Below, one piece after another: positions 55,020 to 63,930 of a stretch of 64,000 nucleotides of DNA. The stretch is from Peribacillus sp044761985. GTDB lineage: Bacteria; Bacillota; Bacilli; Bacillales; DSM-1321. Position 1 is the stretch's first letter, and each line of letters starts with the position of its first letter. The stretch lies in contig NZ_JBIWDK010000011.1 in assembly GCF_044761985.1 (NCBI RefSeq), forward strand, positions 1 to 64,000. Direction: 5' to 3'. The translations under genes and the position numbers were made by a program. The notes beneath the pieces are model-generated. The model saw only the letters and a list, made by a program, of their open reading frames with translations. It was not told the DNA's origin and made no database searches.

Positions 55020-55044
55020 AGTATTACCTCAATCCGTTTAGGAA

Positions 55045-55093
55045 TAGTAAACTTACAGTCAATAAAGTTTTGTATTAGTAAACTTTAAGTTTA
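55045..55093. promoter_or_regulatory. operator candidate of the XRE-cupin regulator
   Basis: TAGTAAACTT occurs twice, at 55045-55054 and 55076-55085, exactly 31 bp (three helical turns) apart. The second copy is part of a perfect 7-1-7 palindrome TAAACTT-T-AAGTTTA (55079-55093). A further inverted half-site (AGTTTAC) is at 55265-55271. The rest of the 328 bp gap up to hemY holds only a terminator. Confidence 0.65.
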
Positions 55094-55315
55094 ATTTAAT
55101 TTTAATTTAACGGTCTTTATTATACAGGAATTAAGTAAAAGTTCAACGGTAATGCAAGGAAAAAATCCCGTTACGATGAGATGGCTAGATAGTCCGCCAA
55201 CAACTGGGAAAAAGGAAGGCTGCCTCTTGTATCCTTACCAGTATTTAATCAATCGTTTAATGAAAGTTTACCCGTTTAGATGCCCAATCCATTCTGCCGA
55301 AAGATGTGCATAATA

Positions 55316-55345
55316 AAAGGACCGCCATTTTCGGCAGTCCTTTTT
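55316..55345 (-). terminator. terminator of hemY
   Basis: On the minus strand AAAAGGACTGCC pairs with GGCGGTCCTTTT (one G-U), ending in TTTT, a few bases after the hemY stop. Confidence 0.8.
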
Positions 55346-55347
55346 CA

Positions 55348-56730
55348 TCATAATCTGGCCGCAATCTCCTGGGCCCTTTTCTCTCCATCCGTAATACAAT
55401 CAGGGATCCCTACCCCATAATATGAGCAACCTGCAAGAAGTACATTCGGATAGTTCGCTTTCATTTTCTGCTCTAGGGATTGAACAATGTAAGGGTGTTG
55501 AATGTGGTAATTCGGCATGTTGTCCTGCCACTTCGTAACTTCGCTTGATACAGGATACTCAGAAATATCCAAGCTTTTTTTAATATCCCCTAATGCCACT
55601 TGTATTAATTCTTGCTTCGATAATGACTGTAACCGATCATAATCAGGGTTGGAGCTTTTATAAAAGAGCCGGACTAGCAACTGGCTATTTTCTGAAGTAT
55701 GCTCCCATTTCCGACTAGTCCAGGTACAGGCATTGCACATCAAATCACTATTTTCACCGACAATGAATCCTGTTCCATCAGGCAGTGTACTGTCGGGGAT
55801 ATCGAATCCAAGGTATATGCTGATCATCGAACTATTAAGCAATCCGGCAAAGTCCTGGTCCAGTTCAGTGTCGCCCAATAGTTTTTGCGTAGTCGTATGT
55901 GGCGTACTTAGAACGATGAAATCCGTCTCGATGGTTTCTCCATTTACTAAGGTAACCGTATAGCGCTCTTCATTTTTCCTTATTCTTTCAACCGGATTCC
56001 CTTTTAAAATGTCCACACAATCGAGGAGTTCTTCCAACCGTTCAACCAACATCGATAAACCATTCTTAAACGAAAGGAATTTTTTGTTTCCCTTGCTCTT
56101 GTATTTATCCTTATTCTCCGATAAGCCGCGGATGATGCTCCCATATTCATTTTTATAATCCAGCATTTCCGGTAATGTCTTGGCAATGGTCAGGTCATTT
56201 AACTTACCTGAATAAACGCCAGATAAAACTGGAGAAATCTGCTTCTGAACGAGTTCCTTACCCAGAAAGCTTTCCAGAAATAAACCGATTGAATCATTCT
56301 TCGTAAACGTCTCGTTTTTTGTATAAAAATCTCTTAACGCGTCCACCTTACCCTGTGGAGAAATGAGTTCGGTTTTTGCCAAGGACTCCAGGCTCATCGG
56401 AATACCGAATAGAGCGTCTTCAGGTATTTTCTTCAGTTTCCCGTCCGTATGGATGAATGATGTTCCTGTGGCATTGTAGACCACATCATCTTCAAGACCC
56501 AATTCTTTGATAAATGGTTTTACATGTTGTTTTCTGGCAACAATCGAATCCGCACCCGCCTCCATCTTAAAAGCACCGTCATGAATCGTATTGATTTTAC
56601 CGCCTAATGTATCATTTCCTTCTATCAGGATTAATCTTGCGGGAAGGTTATCGGCCTTCACGACCTTCTGTAAATGATACATGGTCGACAACCCTGTAAT
56701 TCCTCCGCCAATGACTACAACTGTTTTCAT
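55348..56730 (-). CDS. hemY: HemY/CgoX, coproporphyrinogen III / protoporphyrinogen oxidase
   Basis: A 460-residue FAD enzyme. The N-terminal dinucleotide motif is VVVIGGGITGLSTMYHL; then come EGNDTLGGKINT, a substrate-region segment AGADSIVARK, and a C-terminal FAD contact LLAGCSYYGVGIPDCI. In Firmicutes HemY oxidises coproporphyrinogen III to coproporphyrin III in the coproporphyrin-dependent haem pathway. It stands alone here, not in a hemEHY operon, so it may be a second copy. A haem-requiring EfeB in the same window is a loose functional link only. Confidence 0.9.
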   Translation of the reverse strand: MKTVVVIGGGITGLSTMYHLQKVVKADNLPARLILIEGNDTLGGKINTIHDGAFKMEAGADSIVARKQHVKPFIKELGLEDDVVYNATGTSFIHTDGKLKKIPEDALFGIPMSLESLAKTELISPQGKVDALRDFYTKNETFTKNDSIGLFLESFLGKELVQKQISPVLSGVYSGKLNDLTIAKTLPEMLDYKNEYGSIIRGLSENKDKYKSKGNKKFLSFKNGLSMLVERLEELLDCVDILKGNPVERIRKNEERYTVTLVNGETIETDFIVLSTPHTTTQKLLGDTELDQDFAGLLNSSMISIYLGFDIPDSTLPDGTGFIVGENSDLMCNACTWTSRKWEHTSENSQLLVRLFYKSSNPDYDRLQSLSKQELIQVALGDIKKSLDISEYPVSSEVTKWQDNMPNYHIQHPYIVQSLEQKMKANYPNVLLAGCSYYGVGIPDCITDGEKRAQEIAARL

Positions 56731-56956
56731 ATTTTCACACCTCTATTAGCATACTTATCAATAAACAAAGTGTACCATAAGGCAGAAGGGAAATTAAAAC
56801 AGCCACGAATTCAACATGGACTTTTGAACCGGATGTAACATTTCAGACAAATTCCAATCATTTAGTAGATGGTGTGCGAATGTTCCTTATCGATATCCCA
56901 CTCGCTTTGTTTTATCTTTTCCTTTTCTCTACGGTTGAAACTCCTCCAAGCGCACC

Positions 56957-56990
56957 GAAAAAGCACGGTCGATTAATTCGACCGTGCTTA
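56957..56990 (-). terminator. terminator of the NhaK-like gene
   Basis: A 12-bp perfect stem, AAGCACGGTCGA (56961-56972) with TCGACCGTGCTT (56978-56989), followed on the minus strand by TTTTTCGG. The rest of the 272 bp gap to hemY shows no gene. Confidence 0.85.
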
Positions 56991-57002
56991 TCCTGAATAT
57001 GG

Positions 57003-59036
57003 TCAATGACTGTTTTCGTTGATACTAAGTGCTTCGCGTAAATTGATTTGCTGCCGGATTCTATTGGCAACATCCCTTGGTATTTTTCTTTTTTCAAACA
57101 TTTCCTGAACGTCGTCACGTTCTGCCTGAATCGCCTTATAAAATAGTTCTCGTTCATAATTGACCATTTTACTAGGTTTACGCCCTTTATTTTCTCTTTT
57201 GTATCTCAAAATAAGTAATTTATACTCTTCGATGATCATGGAAGATGTCTCATGGTTTTCAGGTGTAATGCCTGCTTGTATCTCTTGGATAGCCACTTTA
57301 TACATCCTGATCTTAAGGTCTTTCACCTTTTCTAGTCTCTCCAAATTGATTCTTCTTATTTCTTTTTTATTCGGGAAGAATAGTTTAAACACCTTTAACA
57401 TCGATCGTCGGAAAAGTGTCAAGGACCTGTAAAAACGGAATTTCATCCGATTAGTGACTGCCCCTTCCATACGTTGGATATATTCCAAGCAAATATAAGC
57501 GGATTCCCTATCTACTTTCTCCTCTTTAATGAGTTGGTCCAGGAATTTCCTTTCCGCCTCAAGAGCTTTAAAGCGAAGTTCTTTTTCTTCTTCTCCAATT
57601 GTGTTTGAACTTTTGCCCTGTTCAACATAGGAAAGCGCATTGATTTTCGTATGGTATCTCGAAATAATGGACATAGCCGCTTCCCGGTTTTCATCCGTCA
57701 TTTGAGACTCTACAGTTTTAATCGCCGATTGATGTGCATGAATGGTAGCCAATTTTAGCTTATCAGCCTGCTTATCCACCACTTCTTCTTCCTCTGTTCG
57801 GGCCACGATAGGAAGGAAGACACTTGCAACGATCAAAGAAAGTAATATGACGCCCGCTGCAATGAAGATGATTAACGAGCGCTCCGGAAATGGACTGCCA
57901 TCCGCTAATATATAGGGAATCGAAAAAGATCCTGCTAGTGTAACCGCTCCGCGTACTCCGGAAATGGTAATGATTCCTGCCGCCATGAAGTCCGGTTTTT
58001 GGACACCGGATTTATACGTCATCCAACCGATTGACCAAGCGGCAGTAATCCAGATGTATCTTAGGATAAATAGGAACAGAGTAATGACTACAATATAGAG
58101 AATCACTTGTCCATTATGGAATGCTGGATCTTGGAATATGATCTTGGCCACGCTAGGAATTTGCAGACCTAATAGAACGAATACCAAACCATTTAATACA
58201 TATAGAATGACAGACCACGTACTCTTGGATACGACCTGCAATTCAACTGTTGGTGATAACTCTCGATCTCGTTCTATGGCATGAACAATTCCCCCTGCCA
58301 CAACCGCTAAAATACCTGAAAGGTGGAAATGCTCCACAACGAGGAAAATGATAAAAGGTGTTAGGATTTGGATCAACGTATGCATCGTTACATCTTCCAT
58401 ACCCAATCGGCGAATGATGACACGTAGCCTGATAATAATGAAGGACAAAACAGCCCCACCTACAAATCCCCCAATAGCTATCAAAATAAAACTAAATGTT
58501 GCATCGACCAGGGAGAAGACCCCCGTGACAGTAGCCGCAACAGCGAATTTAAAGGCTACCAGACCTGAAGCATCATTCATTAACCCTTCCCCTTCAAGAA
58601 GGTGCATGATACTTTTCGGTAACTTAAGCCTACTAGCCAAAGCACTGACCGCGACAACATCCGTAGGAGAAAGGATGGCCGCTAATGCAAATGCAGCAGG
58701 CAATGGGATAGAAGGAATCATCCAGTTAATAAGATATCCTCCAGCCCAAACGGTGACGAACACGAGGCCTAAAGCAAGCATGAGAATCGGTGTCCTCAAC
58801 TTCCATAAGGCTGTACGAGGCACATTTTTACCATCGTTAAATAAAAGCGGTGCTATAAACAGAAGCAAAAAGAGTTCAGTTTCCATTTGTATATGTATAC
58901 CTAAAGGTAAGAGTGCTATTACGACACCCAGTGCTATTTGAATTAACGGCACCGGTACAAAAGGGACAAAATGATTGATTACATTAGACGCTCCAATTAA
59001 GATAAGAAGCGCTAATATAACAAGAAAAAACTCCAT
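57003..59036 (-). CDS. nhaK: Na+/H+ antiporter, CPA1 family, NhaK-like
   Basis: A 677-residue protein with 12 or so membrane helices (about 1-410). It has the ion-site motif AAILSPTDVVAVSAL and LEGEGLMNDASGLVAF, followed by a long hydrophilic C-terminal domain (about 420-677) rich in charged helices. Length and layout match B. subtilis NhaK (YvgP), which exchanges Na+, K+ or Li+ for protons. ATG 59036 is taken as the start; a TTG four codons earlier lies right against the ribosome site AAAGGAAG. It is divergent from the Mta-like gene. Confidence 0.88.
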   Translation of the reverse strand: MEFFLVILALLILIGASNVINHFVPFVPVPLIQIALGVVIALLPLGIHIQMETELFLLLFIAPLLFNDGKNVPRTALWKLRTPILMLALGLVFVTVWAGGYLINWMIPSIPLPAAFALAAILSPTDVVAVSALASRLKLPKSIMHLLEGEGLMNDASGLVAFKFAVAATVTGVFSLVDATFSFILIAIGGFVGGAVLSFIIIRLRVIIRRLGMEDVTMHTLIQILTPFIIFLVVEHFHLSGILAVVAGGIVHAIERDRELSPTVELQVVSKSTWSVILYVLNGLVFVLLGLQIPSVAKIIFQDPAFHNGQVILYIVVITLFLFILRYIWITAAWSIGWMTYKSGVQKPDFMAAGIITISGVRGAVTLAGSFSIPYILADGSPFPERSLIIFIAAGVILLSLIVASVFLPIVARTEEEEVVDKQADKLKLATIHAHQSAIKTVESQMTDENREAAMSIISRYHTKINALSYVEQGKSSNTIGEEEKELRFKALEAERKFLDQLIKEEKVDRESAYICLEYIQRMEGAVTNRMKFRFYRSLTLFRRSMLKVFKLFFPNKKEIRRINLERLEKVKDLKIRMYKVAIQEIQAGITPENHETSSMIIEEYKLLILRYKRENKGRKPSKMVNYERELFYKAIQAERDDVQEMFEKRKIPRDVANRIRQQINLREALSINENSH

Positions 59037-59218
59037 ACGAACATTCAACTTCCTTTCTTAACTATTTTCATAACTATAAGCGTACCATAATATACCCCCT
59101 CCGTTCATTCATTAGCTTATCCTTCCCTTGAATTATTAGGAATTATCTATACATTTTAACTAAAACCTATTGACCCCAACGTTGCGTAAGGGATTAAGAT
59201 GAGGATGAGGTGATTGGA

Positions 59219-59983
59219 GTGTTATATAAAATCAAAGAAATTGCCGATATAGCAAATATCAGCATACGGACGTTACACCATTATGACAAAATCGATTTAC
59301 TTAAACCAGAAGCGATTTCTTCTTCCGGATATAGGCTTTATTCCGATCAAAATCTAGAGACATTACAGCAAATCCTTTTTTATAAAGAAATCGGGTGTTC
59401 ACTTCAACAGATTAAATCCATTCTTGAAAGTCCTGATTTTGATCGCAAACGTGCTTTGCTTCAACATAAAGATCTCCTCAAAAAAAAGAAAGAACGACTA
59501 GAAGAGATGATTCAAACGATTGATCAGACCCTGTTAATAATCGAAGGAGGCGGCACCATGAACAAAGAAGAGATGTTTGAAGGCTTTGATATGTCTGAGA
59601 TAGAGCACTACCAAAAGAAGTATGCTAAAGAAGCGCAAGAACTATATGGGAAAAAGATAGTCGACGAAACTTTGAAAAAAACCAATAGCTACTCAAAAGG
59701 TGACTGGAAGTCCATAACCAAAACTCAAGAAGACATTTATCAAACATTAATAGAAGGAATGAGTCATGGTCCTGGTGATCCACAGGTTCAACAAGCAGTC
59801 GCAGCATGGCAAAAATATATCACAGAAAACTTTTATGAATGTACCCTGGAAATACTCCGTGGACTTGGTGATTTATATGTCCAGGATGAACGTTTTACAG
59901 CTACTATCGATAAATACAAACCCGGTTTGTCCACATTCTTTCGAAGCGCCATTATCATATACTGTGATAATCACACTTCATAG
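59219..59983 (+). CDS. mta: Mta-like MerR activator with TipAS domain
   Basis: A 254-residue protein. An N-terminal MerR winged helix (1-75, IRTLHHYDKIDLLKPEAIS, GYRLYSDQNLETLQQILF) leads through a long coiled coil to a TipAS drug-binding domain (about 115-250, ending RSAIIIYCDNH). It is collinear with B. subtilis Mta, which activates multidrug efflux genes when hydrophobic drugs bind. GTG 59219 follows GAGGTGA by five bases; a GTG three codons earlier is the alternative. Efflux genes in this window (DHA2 pumps, ABC exporter) are possible but unproven targets. Confidence 0.9.
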   Translation: MLYKIKEIADIANISIRTLHHYDKIDLLKPEAISSSGYRLYSDQNLETLQQILFYKEIGCSLQQIKSILESPDFDRKRALLQHKDLLKKKKERLEEMIQTIDQTLLIIEGGGTMNKEEMFEGFDMSEIEHYQKKYAKEAQELYGKKIVDETLKKTNSYSKGDWKSITKTQEDIYQTLIEGMSHGPGDPQVQQAVAAWQKYITENFYECTLEILRGLGDLYVQDERFTATIDKYKPGLSTFFRSAIIIYCDNHTS

Positions 59984-59990
59984 TATTAAA

Positions 59991-60025
59991 AAAAGCTGTA
60001 CGGCCTGTGGTCGAACAGCTTTTCT
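59991..60025. terminator. bidirectional terminator mta / lipid kinase
   Basis: AAAAGCTGT (59991-59999) pairs with ACAGCTTTT (60015-60023); T-tracts follow on both strands, stronger on the minus strand. Confidence 0.75.
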
Positions 60026-60050
60026 ATTATACACGATCAATTTCACTCAA

Positions 60051-60944
60051 TTATGACGCTCCTGGAACAAACAAACGCAGGTGATTATGCAATACTTCCG
60101 CTTGAAAAGGCATTTCGCTACCTCTTTCACCATCCATATTAACAATGAGGTCCTCTGATGTAGATACGTGAAGCTTAGAGGTTGGAATGTACTCTATTTC
60201 TTCATGGTTCTTGATTTCTCCCTTAATTAAACTTGGAATGATTTTGAGGATGAGTGGAATGGAAAGACTTTTGATGATGAATGTATGGAGTTTCCCGTCA
60301 TTCACTTCCGCCTCTGGTGCAAGTTGTTCAAAACCACCGACAGAATTTGTCATCGTAGCAAACAGTAAATAAGTCTCACCGGTCCACCTTCCATGATCAT
60401 GTTCCACAGTTATAGGGAATGGTGTCTTCTTGACTAACGTCTTTGCTCCTTCCAAAAAATAAGATAGTGAGCCAAGACGCGTTTTCTGCTCCACACTCAC
60501 ATTATAGGTAGCCTCTGCAATGGCCCCGACGGCCAATACATTCATGAAATACCGATTATTGATCTTACCGATATCCGCTTCTTTAACCGCAGATTTTGTG
60601 TACATCTCCATTGCTTTGATAGGGTCTAACGGTATATTAAGTGCCCTTGCAAAGTCATTCACTGTTCCGAGTGGGATAATCCCTAATATGGGCCTATGCT
60701 CCTGTTCCGCGAGACCATTGACCGTCTCATTTACCGTACCATCTCCCCCCATTGAAATTACGGCATCATATTTCCCTTCACATGCTTCTTTTGCAAACCG
60801 CGAAGCATCACCCTCGCCCTTCGTTTTCCGAACCACTACTTGTTCATAAATATCTCCAAGCACCTTTTCCACATTGGGCAAAATTTCTCCTGCTTTTTCT
60901 TTTCCAGAGGATGGGTTAATAATGACCATAACTTTTTTAGACAT
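60051..60944 (-). CDS. diacylglycerol kinase family lipid kinase (YegS/BmrU type)
   Basis: A 297-residue DAGK-catalytic protein. It has INPSSGKEKAGE at the N-terminus, the nucleotide loop MGGDGTVNETVNGL and LGTVNDFARALNIP. It phosphorylates diacylglycerol or a related lipid or sphingoid base. Similar B. subtilis proteins are DgkB, YtlR and BmrU; which one it matches cannot be settled here. ATG 60944 follows AGGAGGTCACTT; the longer frame start at 60977 lies before this site. Monocistronic. Confidence 0.87.
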   Translation of the reverse strand: MSKKVMVIINPSSGKEKAGEILPNVEKVLGDIYEQVVVRKTKGEGDASRFAKEACEGKYDAVISMGGDGTVNETVNGLAEQEHRPILGIIPLGTVNDFARALNIPLDPIKAMEMYTKSAVKEADIGKINNRYFMNVLAVGAIAEATYNVSVEQKTRLGSLSYFLEGAKTLVKKTPFPITVEHDHGRWTGETYLLFATMTNSVGGFEQLAPEAEVNDGKLHTFIIKSLSIPLILKIIPSLIKGEIKNHEEIEYIPTSKLHVSTSEDLIVNMDGERGSEMPFQAEVLHNHLRLFVPGAS

Positions 60945-61377
60945 AAGTGACCTCCTGTTATTTATTGCTATTAACAAGTTACCTCTTTACTAAAATACTA
61001 AAACCAATTTCCCATTCTTTTGCGAAAATAACCCCATCGATGAGCCAAAATCTTAGAAAACCCTTCGAATCTCATCCCCCCGTACTAGCAAAAATCCTCT
61101 GTACTATTCTGTTGTATAAATTAATCTATTTAGTCTTGGACGCTCCACCCCATCAATCCCACTTTTTAGGTAAACGTAGTAATCAGGTTTAGTTAAAAAG
61201 AAAAAAATAATAAAATATATCACAGAAAACCCTTGTTACAATAGGATTCTCCATACTAATTTGGAAATATTTTTAAATTTTCTGTGAAATGCCTATACTT
61301 TTTTAACCATCGGGTATATACTGTATTATAACAACAGACAGATATTAAAAACTGTACTACAGAAAGGAGAGTGTGAC
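60945..61377. other. gene-free spacer before the zinc-ribbon array
   Basis: No convincing gene. An AT-rich stretch at about 61200-61340 must contain the array promoter. A GGGTAT at 61312-61317 resembles a sigma-B -10 box but no GTTT-like -35 element is found at the right distance. Sigma-A-like TATACT (61294-61299 region) and TATTAT hexamers are also present without a clear partner. Confidence 0.45.
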
Positions 61378-61512
61378 ATGCAAACGAGTCAATTAGAAAA
61401 TATGAAAGACCAATCATTAGCACAATGTACCGAATGTGGTGAAACCCTTTTTGATGGAACAGAATCTTACTTGATGGAATGCGATCGCTGCCTTTCTAAA
61501 CGTGAAGAATGA
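61378..61512 (+). CDS. zinc-ribbon microprotein, array copy 1
   Basis: A 44-residue protein (MQTSQLENMKDQ...) with C-x2-C-x14-C-x2-C (CTEC and CDRC) and the shared segment ESYLMECDRCLSK. The ribosome site AGAAAGGAGAG is strong. It is the first and most divergent of four tandem paralogues; its N-terminus lacks the FF-x3-P motif of the others. The family looks like the YhfH-like proteins of Bacillus, of unknown function; this assignment is from memory of a short sequence. Confidence 0.82.
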   Translation: MQTSQLENMKDQSLAQCTECGETLFDGTESYLMECDRCLSKREE

Positions 61513-61557
61513 ATAAGTCTTAAAAATAGAAAAGACCTTATAAAGGAGGAAACCACC

Positions 61558-61698
61558 ATGCAAAGTAAAAAATCCATTGAATTTTTCAACAGTATCCCTG
61601 CCAAAGATTGCCCAGAGTGTGGCGACCATATCGTCGAACACGCCGAATCTTACTTGATGGAATGTGACCGTTGCCTTTCTAAAAGCGAAGACTACTAA
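61558..61698 (+). CDS. zinc-ribbon microprotein, array copy 2
   Basis: A 46-residue protein beginning MQSKKSIEFFNSIPAKDC, with the same C-x2-C-x14-C-x2-C pattern (CPEC, CDRC) and ending SKSEDY. Its own ribosome site AAAGGAGG lies nine bases before ATG. It is 45 bp after copy 1 and 22 bp before copy 3, so the four form one operon. Confidence 0.84.
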   Translation: MQSKKSIEFFNSIPAKDCPECGDHIVEHAESYLMECDRCLSKSEDY

Positions 61699-61720
61699 AC
61701 AACTAAAAGGAGGAACAAGT

Positions 61721-61861
61721 ATGCAAACTAAAAATCCAATGGAATTCTTCAGAACCCTTCCACCCAAGCAATGCACCGAATGCGGGGAGCAAATCGTGGA
61801 ACAAGCCGAATCCTACTTGTTGGAATGTGACCGTTGCCTTTCTAAAACCGAAGACTACTAA
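61721..61861 (+). CDS. zinc-ribbon microprotein, array copy 3
   Basis: A 46-residue protein beginning MQTKNPMEFFRTLPPKQC, cysteines CTEC and CDRC, ending SKTEDY. It differs from copy 4 at seven of 46 residues, and the DNA including the 22-bp spacer and ribosome site AAAAGGAGG is nearly the same, showing recent duplication. Confidence 0.84.
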   Translation: MQTKNPMEFFRTLPPKQCTECGEQIVEQAESYLLECDRCLSKTEDY

Positions 61862-61883
61862 ACAACTAAAAGGAGGAACAAAT

Positions 61884-62024
61884 ATGCAAACTAAAAATCC
61901 AATGGAATTCTTCAGGACCCTTCCACCCAAGCAATGCACCGAATGCGGCGATCAAATTATGGAACAGGCTGAATCCTACCTCGTGGAATGTGACCACTGC
62001 CTTTCAAAAAAAGATGAATATTAA
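61884..62024 (+). CDS. zinc-ribbon microprotein, array copy 4
   Basis: A 46-residue protein, the near twin of copy 3, cysteines CTEC and CDHC, ending SKKDEY. It has the identical ribosome site and is followed by a strong terminator closing the operon. All four cysteines are kept, so it is probably functional. Confidence 0.84.
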   Translation: MQTKNPMEFFRTLPPKQCTECGDQIMEQAESYLVECDHCLSKKDEY

Positions 62025-62032
62025 AGAAAGTC

Positions 62033-62084
62033 GCTGACATCAAAAGCTGTAAAGGCCAACTCTTTGATGTCAGCATATTTTTTT
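62033..62084 (+). terminator. terminator of the zinc-ribbon array
   Basis: A 12-bp perfect stem, GCTGACATCAAA (62033-62044) with TTTGATGTCAGC (62063-62074), followed by ATATTTTTTT. Confidence 0.85.
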
Positions 62085-62126
62085 ATAGAATCTTATCCCC
62101 TACCGGGCGATGACACTTTATCCATA

Positions 62127-62153
62127 ATAAAAAGGATGCCTCATAAGACACCC
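62127..62153 (-). terminator. terminator of the PucR-family gene
   Basis: On the minus strand GGGTGTCT pairs with AGGCATCC (eight pairs, two G-U) around TATG, followed by TTTTTATT, 25 bp after the stop codon. Confidence 0.7.
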
Positions 62154-62177
62154 TATTATCATCTGCTTTTTTACACT

Positions 62178-63809
62178 TCAGTTTTCCACAAACCCATCCG
62201 CTGTTTTTCCGTTTACCTTCGTCTTGCGAAGTTTCAAATAATCTAAAGCAAAAATCATGAACTCAATACCGAGTCGTTGTTCAGATTTCATGAAATTGGC
62301 ACCTAATAGCCTTTCTAACTTTTCAAGGCGGTGGTAAAGTGTTTGTCTTACGATAAATAATTGTTTGGATGTCTCCTGTTTAGATCCATTACAGGCAAGA
62401 TACGTTTTCAAGGTTGGCATTAACTCCCCGTTATTTCGTCTGTCATACTCGATGACCGGACCTAAATATTCATACACGGTTTCTTCCAAGTTTCCGTGTT
62501 TGTTAATGAGCGCAATCATTCGATACATATGTAAATCTTGATAAAAATAGCTTCTGCTTTCCTCAGTTAATGTTTCCTGAAGCAACAAGGTCTCACGTGC
62601 CGTTTCATAACTCTTGTAAATTTCACTTAACTTTTGAACATATTTCCCAAACCCTATTGAAAGCACATTCATTCGGTTGCGACCAGTAGCATCCATCATT
62701 CTGATTCGATCCAGGGCCCCCGTCACTCTCTCTTTCCAATCTCCAGGTGAACGGTTATCCCCTAAAATAAAGACCAGATGTTGGTGTACTTCCATAGAGA
62801 AAATCTGAAATCCATATTGTTCAAAAACGGATCTAAACAGGATTTTAAAATAAGTCCCTTCTAGTTTAGCAGAACCTTTATTATACCTTGAGTGTTGTTT
62901 GCAAATGCATACGATGCCGCCTTCCAATTGCATCTTCGGATCAATATATGATAGTTGCTCCCGGATGACTTCATCACTATATTCCCCTTCGAGCCAGTTC
63001 GTTAGCCATTTGCTCTCTTCAGATATCTTCTTTTCCTCTAAATAGATTTCACGTAATAGATATTGAGCTAAAGCCGTAGCCGTTCGATCCAAGATAAGGG
63101 AATCAAAGTCGGTCATTTCTCGATTACTACTATAAATGACCAGTTCCGCATAATTTTCACCAAGGACACGAATCCTTTGTTTCAGAACGAATTTACTTAA
63201 ATTTTGCTTTTCATATACTTCGGCTAACAATTGCTGGATGAGTTTTTTCTTTATTTTTGGAATACAGGCTATATCATTCTCATTGGGAATAAACATCACC
63301 TGAACATTTAAATACGAATGAAGAAATTTTAGAATTGGTTCATAATGGTCAATTTCGAGGAGTTTTTTATTCAACTGCTGTGAGTAGGTTTCTAGGTTGG
63401 AGATCATCTGATACTGTTTATTAATGATTAAGGAATGAATGTCCTGAGTAATTTCAACAAAAGGAACTTCCTGATTAAATAAAATGAGGGGAAAGCCATG
63501 CTCGTCTGCAAGGTCTATCGCACTCTGTGGAATGGCCATGGCATGGGTAGCCATCTCTATACAGAGTCCTGCCGCATTACATGTAATGAGCTGATTTAAA
63601 AAAGAAAGGAATGTACTATCTGAATCCTTCCACCCCAGACCGGTGGTAAGAATTAGTTCGTTTCCATTTAACAAGTGACTGATTTGGGTGACTTCCAAAC
63701 AGTGGACCCATTTGACTTGGCGTTTTAACCCACCTTCGCCTCCGACCACATCCGTCCGGTTAAAATGCCTGCGCGTTAGAATTTCCTCAATTGTAATCGA
63801 CGTATTCAT
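62178..63809 (-). CDS. PucR family transcriptional regulator
   Basis: A 543-residue protein. The N-terminal PucR ligand domain (about 5-130, ITIEEILTRRHFNRTDVVGG, ELILTTGLGW) and a middle GGDEF-like domain (about 290-420) precede the C-terminal PucR-type helix-turn-helix (about 470-530, LKTYLACNGSKQETSKQLFIVRQTLYHRLEKLERLLG). In B. subtilis PucR controls purine catabolism; other members control GABA, allantoin or amino-acid genes. Its target is probably the gene beyond the right edge, since the neighbour inside the window is an unrelated convergent array. The ATG is preceded by AAAAGGATGG. Confidence 0.88.
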   Translation of the reverse strand: MNTSITIEEILTRRHFNRTDVVGGEGGLKRQVKWVHCLEVTQISHLLNGNELILTTGLGWKDSDSTFLSFLNQLITCNAAGLCIEMATHAMAIPQSAIDLADEHGFPLILFNQEVPFVEITQDIHSLIINKQYQMISNLETYSQQLNKKLLEIDHYEPILKFLHSYLNVQVMFIPNENDIACIPKIKKKLIQQLLAEVYEKQNLSKFVLKQRIRVLGENYAELVIYSSNREMTDFDSLILDRTATALAQYLLREIYLEEKKISEESKWLTNWLEGEYSDEVIREQLSYIDPKMQLEGGIVCICKQHSRYNKGSAKLEGTYFKILFRSVFEQYGFQIFSMEVHQHLVFILGDNRSPGDWKERVTGALDRIRMMDATGRNRMNVLSIGFGKYVQKLSEIYKSYETARETLLLQETLTEESRSYFYQDLHMYRMIALINKHGNLEETVYEYLGPVIEYDRRNNGELMPTLKTYLACNGSKQETSKQLFIVRQTLYHRLEKLERLLGANFMKSEQRLGIEFMIFALDYLKLRKTKVNGKTADGFVEN

Positions 63810-63899
63810 CCATCCACCATCCTTTTATAGCTATAGAACCTATTATAAACGGACTGTCTGTAAATCTCCAGATACTGGACATAATAACTAACGTCAAAA

Positions 63900-63930
63900 T
63901 TCTACAAAATTTTCAGTTATTTTTGTAGAA
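63900..63930. promoter_or_regulatory. inverted repeat upstream of the PucR-family gene
   Basis: TTCTACAAAA (63900-63909) and TTTTGTAGAA (63921-63930) are perfect 10-base inverted repeats with an 11-base spacer, about 90 bp upstream of the regulator start. It could be the operator shared with a divergent gene outside the window. Confidence 0.6.

Larger units (their letters stand above)
61699..62024 (+). repeat. two tandem 163-bp gene-sized repeats
   Basis: 61699-61861 and 61862-62024 are exactly 163 bp each, begin with ACAACTAAAAGGAGGAACAA, and each contains one complete gene with its ribosome site and stop codon. Most differences lie in the second half. The preceding copy (about 61536-61698) is a more diverged member of the same unit. 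Confidence 0.85.

Noticed and set aside
56912..57157. 81-codon minus-strand frame overlapping the end of nhaK
   Set aside because: It reads the nhaK tail in another frame and runs across the nhaK terminator hairpin.
61312..61317. GGGTAT before the zinc-ribbon array as a sigma-B -10 box
   Set aside because: No GTTT-like -35 element occurs 12-15 bp upstream, so sigma-B control of the array is not supported.
61417..61939. Antisense frames of 78-119 codons across the zinc-ribbon array
   Set aside because: They are open only because the repeated units share composition; the plus-strand genes have ribosome sites and conserved Cys patterns.
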